Shown here: piece by piece, positions 6,920-13,548 of the stretch
Position numbering within the stretch: the stretch's first letter is position 1
How the letters are laid out: each line of letters opens with the position of its first letter
NCBI GenBank assembly: GCA_003486645.1
Contig: DNGI01000270.1
Span: 5,682-20,412, forward strand
Origin: Cyanobacteria bacterium UBA11370
GTDB lineage: Bacteria > Cyanobacteriota > Cyanobacteriia > Cyanobacteriales > Coleofasciculaceae
Direction of reading: 5' to 3'
DNA: 14,731 bases
The notes under the pieces: generated by a model
What the model was told of the DNA's origin: nothing
Database searches by the model: none
The model's input: only the letters and a program-made list of their open reading frames with translations
Made by a program: the position numbers and the translations under genes

Positions 6920-7714
6920 ATGGAGTCATACAAACACGGGATTATCCCTCGTCACCCGTTAAGCCAACATCAGGCTTTTGGCGATCGCACTCCTACTCCT
7001 CGCCGGAAACACTATTCTTTAGGTTTGGTTTCGACGCTGAGTTTTCCGGTTATCGTCAGTACCGCTGATGCGATGCTCAAAGCCTCTGGAGTCACACTTG
7101 TAGGGTTTGAAAAAATTGGTAGCGGTCATTGTACGGCTATTGTACGGGGTGCAACGGCTGAGGTGCGAATTTCGGTTCAAGCTGGGATTGAACACGCTAA
7201 ACGAGAAGGGCAGTTGCTCTCGTCTCTGGTTATTCCTCGTCCTTTCCCTAACCTGGAGGTGATATTTCCGATTGGTTCTCACCTGATGGACGAGATTCAC
7301 CACCCTAGTCGTTCTCGTCATAGTTCTCAAGCTTTGGGTCTTTTGGAAACACGGGGATTTCCAGCGATTGTTGGTGCTGCTGATGCCATGCTCAAATCGG
7401 CTGATGTCGAATTGACAGGTTATGAAACCATTGGCGCGGGTTTATGTACGGTCATTATTCGGGGTCGGGTGGCGGAGGTGGCGATGGCGTTACAGGTGGG
7501 AATGGCTGAGGCAAAACGGATTGGTGAACTGGTTGCTGTGACGGTGGTTACTCGACCGCTAGAGGATTTGGAGCAGGCTCTCCCGATGACGAGTTGTATG
7601 ATTGAGGAGCAACCTGAACCCCTCATGTTACCCATTGAGGTTAAGGAAGCTGAAAAGGAATTGATAGAATTGCCGGATTTAGGAAAGCTGCCAATTCGTA
7701 CTAAAGAACCTTAA
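6920..7714 (+). CDS. ccmO: Carboxysome shell protein CcmO (tandem BMC domains)
   Basis: Double-BMC-domain protein that forms pseudohexameric trimers and is essential for shell formation in model strains. It has 264 residues. Domain 1 is about 32-120 (LGLVSTLSFPVIVSTADAML, then GFEKIGSG and RPFPNLEVIFPIG). Domain 2 is about 137-225 (LGLLETRGFPAIVGAADAML, then GYETIGAG and RPLEDLEQALPM). A charged N-terminal arm precedes and an acidic/basic tail follows. The ATG at 6920 was chosen because GGAG (6908-6911) lies 8 nt upstream. The open frame continues back to a GTG at 6797, but that extension crosses CAAC repeats and does not resemble the family. A 12-bp tandem repeat begins 6 bp past the stop. 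Confidence 0.93.
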   Translation: MESYKHGIIPRHPLSQHQAFGDRTPTPRRKHYSLGLVSTLSFPVIVSTADAMLKASGVTLVGFEKIGSGHCTAIVRGATAEVRISVQAGIEHAKREGQLLSSLVIPRPFPNLEVIFPIGSHLMDEIHHPSRSRHSSQALGLLETRGFPAIVGAADAMLKSADVELTGYETIGAGLCTVIIRGRVAEVAMALQVGMAEAKRIGELVAVTVVTRPLEDLEQALPMTSCMIEEQPEPLMLPIEVKEAEKELIELPDLGKLPIRTKEP

Positions 7715-7720
7715 TCGTTG

Positions 7721-7780
7721 TAGCAGATGAGGCAGCGGATGTGGTAGCGGATGTGGCAGCGGATGTGGTAGCGGATGTAA
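7721..7780 (+). repeat. 12-bp tandem repeat after ccmO
   Basis: Five consecutive 12-bp units of consensus YAGCGGATGTGG: TAGCAGATGAGG, CAGCGGATGTGG, TAGCGGATGTGG, CAGCGGATGTGG, TAGCGGATGTAA, then a partial CGGATGA. The first base alternates T/C, so the repeat may have grown as a 24-bp unit. In the frame -1 relative to ccmO it is open and would read Ala-Asp-Val-rich residues (ADVVADVAADVV) until TGA at about 7792. The ccmO frame itself is closed before it. Confidence 0.85.
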
Positions 7781-7920
7781 CGGATGATTTTTGAGGTTAT
7801 TTGGGATTTGGGAAGGCTTATTCTGTCAGAGTTTGAGAACTTATGGCTAGCATTTTTTATGGGTATTATTAAGTTTTTTGCCAACAATTAATAATTAACA
7901 ACCAACAACTAATAAAAAAA

Positions 7921-8024
7921 CGTTGCACAAAAGATGAATTTATGAAACAGCAAATCGGTCTGTAAAATACAAGATGATAACGGACTGATCGCTTCGCAAC
8001 ATATAACTCGGTAATTGTGCAACG
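7921..8024 (+). repeat. 104-bp nested inverted-repeat element (possible MITE or structured RNA)
   Basis: CGTTGCACAA (7921-7930) and TTGTGCAACG (8015-8024) are perfect 10-bp terminal inverted repeats. Inside, ATCGGTCTGT (7954-7963) and ACGGACTGAT (7980-7989) form a 10-bp stem around a 16-nt loop if G-U pairs are allowed. The two wobbles are G-U only in plus-strand RNA and become C-A mismatches in the minus-strand transcript, so a plus-strand RNA fold is favoured. No target-site duplication or open frame is visible. Confidence 0.55.
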
Positions 8025-8100
8025 CTAGATGGAAGGAAGACTATTACTTGTTTGGTGTTATTTAATAATAATAACCTAGAGCATTCTATAGAGAAATACC

Positions 8101-8130
8101 TTGTTTTTGATAATGATTATTGATTATAAT
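8101..8130 (+). promoter_or_regulatory. Candidate promoter and operator of the LysR gene
   Basis: TTGTTT (8101-8106), an 18-bp spacer and a perfect TATAAT (8125-8130) form a good sigma-70-type promoter, with a leader of about 25 nt. TTA-N7-TAA at 8117-8129 matches the CmpR/LysR half-site pattern and overlaps the -10 box, an arrangement suited to negative autoregulation. AAGGAG at 8147-8152 lies 8 nt before the TTG start. Confidence 0.5.
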
Positions 8131-8160
8131 CTATATATTATGGCTTAAGGAGAATTACCA

Positions 8161-9174
8161 TTGAAGCAAGCCACACTCCACCAGCTAAAGGTGTTTGAAG
8201 CCGTTGCTCGGCATAATAGCTTTACAAGAGCAGCAGAAGAGCTATTTCTGACCCAACCTACGGTTTCTATGCAAGTCAAGCAGCTTACTAAAGCTGTTGG
8301 GATGCCGCTGTTTGATCAAGTGGGTAAACGTCTTTATCTTACCCAAGCGGGTGAGGAATTGGTCAAGACCTGCCGAGCGATTTTTAACCATTTAGACCAA
8401 TTTGAGATGACGATCGCAGACCTAAAAGGTCTGAAGCAAGGACGGCTACGGGTTGCTGTTATTACAACCGCTAAGTATTTTATTCCGCGTTTATTAGGAC
8501 CTTTTTGTCAGCGTTATCCTGGTATTGATGTTTCTCTTCAAGTTACTAACCACGAATATATATTAAATCGTCTCAGTGATAATTTAGACGACTTGTATGT
8601 GATGAGTCAACTGCCAGAAAATTGGGATATTACGTACCAACAAATTCTGGAAAATCCTTTGGTGGTGATAGCACCTGCTAATCATCCTCTTGCCAAGGAA
8701 AAAAATATTTCCCTCGAACGTCTGGCAGCCGAACCCTTTATTATGAGGGAACCAGGTTCAGGCACTCGTAAAGCGGTACAAACGCTTTGTGATTCGCATA
8801 ATTTAACTCTAAAAGTTCAACTGGATTTAGGAAGTAATGAGGCAATTAAGCAAGCGATCGCAGGCGGGTTAGGTATTTCTGTATTATCTCGCCACACCTT
8901 AGCCCTGGAAGGTTCTACAGGTCAACTGACGATTTTAGATGTTGAACAATTTCCGATTGAGCGGTATTGGTATGCGGTGTATCCTAGTGGCAAACAACTA
9001 TCAATTGTAGCTCGTACTTTTCTTGATTATCTGTTAACGGAGGGGAGGCAAGTTGCCGAAAAGACAGCAGCTAGAAAGACAGTTGGTTTAGGAGAGGCTA
9101 GCTTGAATACAACTCCTAGTAGTGAACAGTATGAGGAGCAAAAGCATCACGCGGATTCTTTTTCAGTAGAGTAG
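8161..9174 (+). CDS. cmpR: LysR-type transcriptional regulator of inorganic-carbon genes, CmpR-like
   Basis: DNA-binding regulator. In the CmpR group it activates the bicarbonate transporter operon cmpABCD and other low-CO2 genes and senses photorespiratory or Calvin-cycle metabolites (family knowledge). It has 337 residues. The N-terminal winged helix (about 5-64) reads LHQLKVFEAVARHNSFTRAA and LTQPTVSMQVKQL. The effector-binding domain (about 90-297) includes VVITTAKYFIPRLLGPF-like sequence, IMREPGSGTRKAV and SNEAIKQAIAGGLGISVLS. This matches CmpR better than RbcR or NdhR as I remember them. It starts with TTG, supported by AAGGAG 8 nt upstream; the nearby ATG at 8140 hits a stop at once. 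A polar tail of about 35 residues follows the conserved domain. The position next to ccm genes suggests control of them and of ndhF. Confidence 0.85.
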   Translation: MKQATLHQLKVFEAVARHNSFTRAAEELFLTQPTVSMQVKQLTKAVGMPLFDQVGKRLYLTQAGEELVKTCRAIFNHLDQFEMTIADLKGLKQGRLRVAVITTAKYFIPRLLGPFCQRYPGIDVSLQVTNHEYILNRLSDNLDDLYVMSQLPENWDITYQQILENPLVVIAPANHPLAKEKNISLERLAAEPFIMREPGSGTRKAVQTLCDSHNLTLKVQLDLGSNEAIKQAIAGGLGISVLSRHTLALEGSTGQLTILDVEQFPIERYWYAVYPSGKQLSIVARTFLDYLLTEGRQVAEKTAARKTVGLGEASLNTTPSSEQYEEQKHHADSFSVE

Positions 9175-9206
9175 ATAGAGGAATGGGAGATGAACCCAAT
9201 ACATAT

Positions 9207-9230
9207 AGCGTTGAGAGAGTGACTAACGCT
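9207..9230. terminator. Possible bidirectional hairpin between convergent genes
   Basis: AGCGTT (9207-9212) and AACGCT (9225-9230) can pair around a 12-nt loop in the short gap between the convergent cmpR-like gene and the ABC permease, overlapping the permease stop codon. There is no U-tract on either side, so this is a weak terminator candidate chosen mostly by position. Confidence 0.25.
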
Positions 9231-10338
9231 GTAAACTACGGGGATCAAGAGCATCCCGGAGACCATCTCCTAATAAATTAAACGCCAAGACGGTTAGAAT
9301 AATCAGCAGCGCTGGAGGCCAAATTAGCCAAGGCTGGAGTACAAGAATTGAAGCATTCGTGGCTAGGGTCAGCAAATTACCCCAAGATGGGTCAGGTTGC
9401 TGAATACCAAGACCGATTAGGCTAAGTACCGATTCTGCCACAATAAAGCTAGGAACCGCTAGGGTTGCTGAGATGATTACATAGGTTGCGGTTTGGGGCA
9501 AAACGTGACGTACAATGATATATAAGGGTTTAGCTCCCATCGCTTGAGAAGCTTGGACAAATTCTCGCTCTTTAATGGATAAGACCTGTCCTCGAATCAC
9601 CCGCGCTAATCCAGACCAACCCACTAATGAGGTAATTAAAACAATTAATAAGAACCGTTGGGCGCTGGTGAGTCCTGGTGGTAGTACAGCAGCAAGGGCT
9701 ACAAGGAGGTAAAGGGTGGGAATCGTCATCAGGACTTCGACCAGACGCATCAAGATTGCATCGATCCAGCCGCCAAAATAACCGGAAATTCCGCCAATTA
9801 ATAATCCTAGGGGAAAGGAGATAGCAATACCCACTAAACCAATGCTGAGGCTGATGCGACCACCATGCACTAATCGACTGAATTGGTCACGACCCTGTTC
9901 ATCTGTACCTAATAGATTAACTTTACCTTCACCCACAGCGCCAAATAAATGCAGATTAGCTGGAATTCCGCTAAATAACTCCACTTCCTCAAATTTAGGT
10001 GGTAGGGGTAAGCGAATTTGAAGTAGCTGGTACTCTGGACCTTTGACAAATAAGCGTATGGGTGAAGGGTTTTCTCGATCTACAATCAGTTCCCGGTTCC
10101 CGGTCTCTAAATCCGTGGGTCCTTGGGTTGTGGGATAGACGTGAGGACCGATAAATTGTCCTGCTGGATTGCGCCAATAAATCTGGGTAGGTGGTAGGAG
10201 GGAACCATCCGGTTGGGAAGCATAAGGATCATAGGGGGCAACAAAATCTGCTGCAATGACTGTGATATAAAAAATCAATAGCAGCACTGCCCCAAAACGA
10301 GCAAGTGAATTTTTCTTAAGCTTTTGCCACCAATTCAT
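9223..10338 (-). CDS. ABC transporter permease, oligopeptide/dipeptide type (DppC/OppC family)
   Basis: Inner-membrane subunit of a binding-protein-dependent ABC importer for peptides or related solutes. It has 371 residues. One membrane helix (about 13-33) starts the protein, followed by an unusually long extracytoplasmic stretch (about 34-165). The MetI-like core then has about five helices. FLGTDEQGRDQ-type sequence (LLGTDEQGRDQFSRLVHG) and the EAA loop (ASQAMGAKPLYIIVRHVLPQ) are clear family marks. It ends LLGDGLRDALDPRSLQR, typical of the DppC side of the pair. The partner permease, ATPases and binding protein are not in the window. It lies 12 bp after the HD-domain gene on the same strand, so they are probably co-transcribed. 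There is no evident Shine-Dalgarno sequence, which suits translational coupling. Substrate unknown. Confidence 0.85.
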   Translation of the reverse strand: MNWWQKLKKNSLARFGAVLLLIFYITVIAADFVAPYDPYASQPDGSLLPPTQIYWRNPAGQFIGPHVYPTTQGPTDLETGNRELIVDRENPSPIRLFVKGPEYQLLQIRLPLPPKFEEVELFSGIPANLHLFGAVGEGKVNLLGTDEQGRDQFSRLVHGGRISLSIGLVGIAISFPLGLLIGGISGYFGGWIDAILMRLVEVLMTIPTLYLLVALAAVLPPGLTSAQRFLLIVLITSLVGWSGLARVIRGQVLSIKEREFVQASQAMGAKPLYIIVRHVLPQTATYVIISATLAVPSFIVAESVLSLIGLGIQQPDPSWGNLLTLATNASILVLQPWLIWPPALLIILTVLAFNLLGDGLRDALDPRSLQR

Positions 10339-10350
10339 GGGGTTAGAATG

Positions 10351-11223
10351 TTAGGAGTGCTGAGAGGCAAGTTGCCGATATTCCTCTTCATTCTTTTCAT
10401 GTTCGACGACGAACACATTTGAATAGAGGTTGGCAATAATTTGTTTCCCTTCTTGGGTCAGTGACAGGTAACGCAAAGCATCCTGGATGTAAGGGAAAAC
10501 GCCCTTCCAGTAAAATTGAGAATAACCCGTCCGCAAATCTCCAGGATGTTTATATCCTAAATGTTTGTTGACTCCGGTTTCTTCAAACTCATAGTATAGG
10601 GCACTAATCTTCTTGAGATACCGGGGGTCACTTAACTGACCAATCAAATCCGAAGCACGAATTAAGCCAGGATAGTTCAGTGTGTCTTGATGATCCCCCT
10701 CTTTCGGCACTGGGAAACGGGTAAGTTCAATATTAAACTTAATGGTTTCAGCTTCAATCAAATTGTGACCGCCAAATCGTTCATCAATGAATAATTTAGC
10801 GCGATCCACATGATAAGGGGTGAGGGACGCATCGGTTGCCCCTGGTGGCAAATGCACCATCTGACCATTTTGACCTGTGGCATAAAGTCTTTCCCCATCT
10901 CGGTCTTGCCGACAGACCCCCTTAACATAACCAATATCATGGCAAACGACAGAAATGATAAAGTGCAACCAGTCTTCTGCCTTGACTCCCCCTTCACGGA
11001 TATGTTTACCCCGCAGAATCTCTTGTCCGACTAAGCTAACAAGGATTGAGTGTTCGACATTATGATACAGAGCATCGCTATTGGCAATATTTTCCATTGC
11101 CATACTTCCCGCCCAAGCAATAATGTCTTCAAAGTCTGTCTTTAGCCCCCCGTAAGTCCGGTGGTAGCCTTCCCGCAGTTTTTGAACAAAGGAATTAATT
11201 AGAATCTCAGTGGCGTTAAACAT
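10351..11223 (-). CDS. HD-domain metal-dependent phosphohydrolase
   Basis: Probable metal-dependent phosphohydrolase or phosphodiesterase. The 290 residues include YHNVEH (53-58), which places metal-binding histidines as in HD and cyclic-nucleotide phosphodiesterase families, and the signature His95-Asp96 in VVCHDIGYVKG. A later Asp in LIRASDLIGQLSD (about residues 189-201) may complete the site. A C-terminal region of about 90 residues with no recognised domain contains YSQFYWKGVFPYIQDALRYL. There is no signal peptide or sensor domain, so it is probably cytosolic. It is upstream partner of the permease gene. Substrate cannot be read from sequence: cyclic nucleotides or (p)ppGpp-like molecules are possibilities only. 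Confidence 0.8.
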   Translation of the reverse strand: MFNATEILINSFVQKLREGYHRTYGGLKTDFEDIIAWAGSMAMENIANSDALYHNVEHSILVSLVGQEILRGKHIREGGVKAEDWLHFIISVVCHDIGYVKGVCRQDRDGERLYATGQNGQMVHLPPGATDASLTPYHVDRAKLFIDERFGGHNLIEAETIKFNIELTRFPVPKEGDHQDTLNYPGLIRASDLIGQLSDPRYLKKISALYYEFEETGVNKHLGYKHPGDLRTGYSQFYWKGVFPYIQDALRYLSLTQEGKQIIANLYSNVFVVEHEKNEEEYRQLASQHS

Positions 11224-11487
11224 CCTTGGTACTCACTCGCTCCAAGAGTGCAATGGTTTTAGGGCTGACCGAACAGTGACAACTTCTATATAGCTTACAG
11301 AATGCACTAAAATCTGGCTAATTGCTCTCCTAAGAGTCACGATCGCGCCGTGTTTTGAGTCACAGGTTGTGATTGCAGCTATTGACAAAACCTTCAACCT
11401 TAAGAACAACAACTGTTTTGAGTAAAAATTACGAAATTATTAAGTTACACTCACTCTAGGACTAAACCGCTAAGGCTCAAATTGCTG

Positions 11488-11493
11488 TATAAT
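11488..11493 (+). promoter_or_regulatory. -10 box of the tRNA-Gly gene
   Basis: A perfect TATAAT lies 29 bp before the mature tRNA 5' end, a normal distance for a tRNA promoter. There is no good -35 hexamer at 16-18 bp upstream. The remaining 11224-11487 stretch, between the HD gene start and this site, shows no gene. Confidence 0.45.
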
Positions 11494-11522
11494 AGCAGAT
11501 GGCTTACTTTTGAGAGTGATTC

Positions 11523-11594
11523 GCGGACGTAATTCAGTGGTAGAATGTCAGCTTCCCAAGCTGAACGTCGTGGGTTCGAGTCCCATCGTCCGCT
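11523..11594 (+). tRNA. tRNA-Gly (anticodon CCC)
   Basis: A 72-nt cloverleaf. Acceptor stem GCGGACG/CGTCCGC (11523-11529 and 11587-11593), D arm with AGTGGTAGAAT, anticodon stem TCAGC/GCTGA with loop TTCCCAA giving anticodon CCC, and T arm GTGGG-TTCGAGT-CCCAT. The discriminator base is T (U73), as expected for glycine. The 3' CCA is not encoded. It reads GGG codons and stands alone, in the opposite direction to its neighbours. Confidence 0.96.
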
Positions 11595-11688
11595 TGAAGG
11601 GATAAAGAGTATAAAACTTATAAATCAAGGGGTTTGAGAAACTATCATATGTTTTTGGTGTGACAGCTTTTTGGTATATTTGGGCAAA

Positions 11689-11706
11689 TTTTGACTATTT
11701 TGACTA
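11689..11706. repeat. Two tandem copies of TTTTGACTA
   Basis: A 9-bp unit occurs twice without a gap just downstream of the stop of the gene at 11717-12619. No function is evident. The rest of 11595-11716 holds nothing recognisable. Confidence 0.6.
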
Positions 11707-11716
11707 TTGATTAGAC

Positions 11717-12619
11717 TCATTCAATCGAAAATCCTCTAAGCCATAAAACGACATTCCGCACATAAGTCTTAATATCTTCCAAAGCCTGGGGATTTTCTTT
11801 CATACCTTCACCCGGAGGTTCGCTAACAAAGCTAGGACAACCCTTTTCGATATCCCAATTGTAATCGACAAAATGGTGAAATGTTGATTGGGCTACCATT
11901 CGTCCCAGTAAATTCCCTTGTTCATCTTTTGTACGTTCAACGGCTACAGCTAGATTAAAAGGACGACCAGAAACTAAACTTTTCCCCATCGCAATGACCT
12001 GTGCATTGTTAGCATCAGCGGGAACACCGACTGCCCCTTCATGGGGATGCGCCGGGAAAAATTCAATTCTACCAGAAGGAGAATTCGGATTTTTCAAGAG
12101 TTCGTGAATGGGTTCAATTGGAGTAATCCTTTGATAGTCGCCATTACGTCCCGAATGATAGTTCGGCCAAGAAATCGTTTTCGTATAAATATCATCAATA
12201 CAGCGTCGAGATTCATCAAGTTCTTGCTGTTTGGATTGGAAAAAATGGAAGGTTCCCAAAGTCCCTAATCCACACATACAAACCCCCATATCTTGATGAT
12301 CGCGGGTGGTTAAAATTCCCTTACCTTGTTGATGAAATGCCGTAATTTCTGCACAGTCTTTTTCACTTAACCCATCGCCTACATCTAAAGCAAATAACCA
12401 GAGTTGATCGAAATCTGAGTTACCCAAAGTACTTAAAACTGGGTCATTACCATCTGCATCAGTTTGGCGATCGCGTGCTATTACTTCACACAACGGATTT
12501 CCCGTTTCATCTTTTAAAGATGCCAGATAATCTTGTAATAATGAGAAACGAGCAATACTCCAATCATCTTCTCTAGTTGGAATTGTCGTTTGTAATAGAA
12601 TGCGGATCGGTTGAGTCAT
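11717..12619 (-). CDS. Conserved-looking hypothetical protein, possible class I amidotransferase-like fold
   Basis: I do not recognise this 300-residue protein with certainty. It lacks a signal peptide and membrane segments. Residues about 70-120 run from DFDQLWLFALDVGDGLSEKD to an ITAFHQQGKGILTTRDHQD segment and then CMCGLG. An acidic/hydrophobic strand, a helix, then a Gly-rich turn and a strand resemble ThuA-like or other class I glutamine-amidotransferase-like folds. Clustered His/Cys/Asp residues (CMCGLGTLGTFHFF, FFPAHPHEGAVG, STFHHFVDYNW) hint at metal binding or a catalytic site. The ATG at 12619 follows MTQPIRILLQTTIP, a plausible first beta strand. It stands alone between the tRNA and the dehydrogenase genes. 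Function unknown. Confidence 0.7.
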   Translation of the reverse strand: MTQPIRILLQTTIPTREDDWSIARFSLLQDYLASLKDETGNPLCEVIARDRQTDADGNDPVLSTLGNSDFDQLWLFALDVGDGLSEKDCAEITAFHQQGKGILTTRDHQDMGVCMCGLGTLGTFHFFQSKQQELDESRRCIDDIYTKTISWPNYHSGRNGDYQRITPIEPIHELLKNPNSPSGRIEFFPAHPHEGAVGVPADANNAQVIAMGKSLVSGRPFNLAVAVERTKDEQGNLLGRMVAQSTFHHFVDYNWDIEKGCPSFVSEPPGEGMKENPQALEDIKTYVRNVVLWLRGFSIE

Positions 12620-12718
12620 TGTCTTATGCTATTTTTAATGAGATGGAGGTGGAGATTGTCATCAAGCTGATTGGGCAAAAGTTATACTAATTTAAGAATG
12701 AGAGAGTGCGTCTTCCCC

Positions 12719-12737
12719 AATCCAAAATCCAAAATCC
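12719..12737. repeat. Short heptamer repeat AATCCAA
   Basis: AATCCAA occurs twice in tandem plus a partial AATCC, directly downstream of the short-chain dehydrogenase stop. This kind of CCAAAAT repeat is common in cyanobacterial intergenic DNA. Confidence 0.5.
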
Positions 12738-12739
12738 TA

Positions 12740-13447
12740 TTACCAAGGAATGGGTTTGCGATCGCGCCAAAATCCTCCTGTTTTCCCATTATCGGGTAAT
12801 GTAGCTAGCCAAACAATTGTATCAACACCTTCCTCTAATGTTCGAGTCGCATTTGCACCACCCATATCCGTTTTAACCCAACCCGGACATACGGAATTGA
12901 CCAGAATATTCGTCCCTTGAAGTTCAGCGGTTAGCATTCGAGTTACTGCATTCAAGGCCGTTTTTGAGATTCGATAACCCGGATAACCCCCATCCATATC
13001 ACTCAATTGACCCATACCCGACGAAACATTGACAACTCGCCCATAATTATACTCTTTCATCAGAGGAATGAGAGCTTGACACAGCCGCAATGGACCATAA
13101 ACATTCGTCTCAATTGTTTGTTGAATGGTTTCGATTTTAGCATTAAAAATACTACCATCCGGATCGAGTAAAACACCCGCATTATTCACTAACACATCTA
13201 ACCGACCAAACTGTTTACGAATAAAGTCACTCAGTTTTTCAATACTAACTGGATCGGTTACATCAAGAGGAGAAAAAATCACCGCTAATCCCTGATTTTG
13301 TAATTCTTTTGCCGCCGCTTCACCCTTACTAGAATCTCGTGCTGTGAGGATTACCTGAAATCCTTTTTGTCCGAGTTGTCGGCACGTTTCAAATCCCAAT
13401 CCTCGATTTGCACCTGTAACTACCGCAATTTTTTGGTTTGGACTCAT
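12740..13447 (-). CDS. Short-chain dehydrogenase/reductase (carbonyl-reductase-like)
   Basis: NAD(P)-dependent oxidoreductase of the classical SDR family, 235 residues, cytosolic. The cofactor-binding motif TGANRGLG is at 11-18, and Arg37 after the second strand favours NADP(H). NNAG is at 88-91. The catalytic set is Asn115, Ser143, Tyr158 and Lys162 (YRISK). The GANRGLG and SSGMGQLSD segments resemble carbonyl reductases. The ATG at 13447 was chosen. The open frame runs on to a GTG at 13498, but those 17 residues are translated from the CCCCACT tandem repeat. A minus-strand AGGGTGG about 9 nt upstream of 13447 may serve as ribosome site. It is followed by, but well separated from, the zinc alcohol dehydrogenase gene upstream. 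Substrate unknown. Confidence 0.88.
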   Translation of the reverse strand: MSPNQKIAVVTGANRGLGFETCRQLGQKGFQVILTARDSSKGEAAAKELQNQGLAVIFSPLDVTDPVSIEKLSDFIRKQFGRLDVLVNNAGVLLDPDGSIFNAKIETIQQTIETNVYGPLRLCQALIPLMKEYNYGRVVNVSSGMGQLSDMDGGYPGYRISKTALNAVTRMLTAELQGTNILVNSVCPGWVKTDMGGANATRTLEEGVDTIVWLATLPDNGKTGGFWRDRKPIPW

Positions 13448-13485
13448 AATTTTTGCCACCCTAAGATTATCTACCAGTAATCTTC

Positions 13486-13510
13486 CCCCACTCCCCACTC
13501 CCCACTCCCA
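13486..13510. repeat. Heptanucleotide tandem repeat CCCCACT (STRR)
   Basis: Three perfect copies (13486-13492, 13493-13499, 13500-13506) and a partial fourth. Short tandemly repeated heptamers of this composition are characteristic of filamentous cyanobacteria. It lies between the two dehydrogenase genes. Confidence 0.8.
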
Positions 13511-13548
13511 CCCTAACCTTAGATAGTCTTCTACTACAAAAATCCTAA

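Larger units (their letters stand above)
7715..8160. other. ccmO-cmpR intergenic region
   Basis: 446 bp without a supportable gene. In order it holds the 12-bp tandem repeat, an A/C-rich heptamer-like stretch (about 7881-7912), a 104-bp nested inverted-repeat element (7921-8024), and the promoter and ribosome binding site of the LysR gene. No recognisable strong terminator for the ccm operon is present. Confidence 0.7.

Noticed and set aside
7019..7635. Minus-strand open frames across ccmO
   Set aside because: They fall opposite the two BMC domains and look like low-quality antisense translation.
9995..11034. Small open frames inside the permease and HD genes (9995-10177, 10758-10997, 10810-11034)
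   Set aside because: Fully contained in supported genes, in other frames, without recognisable protein features.
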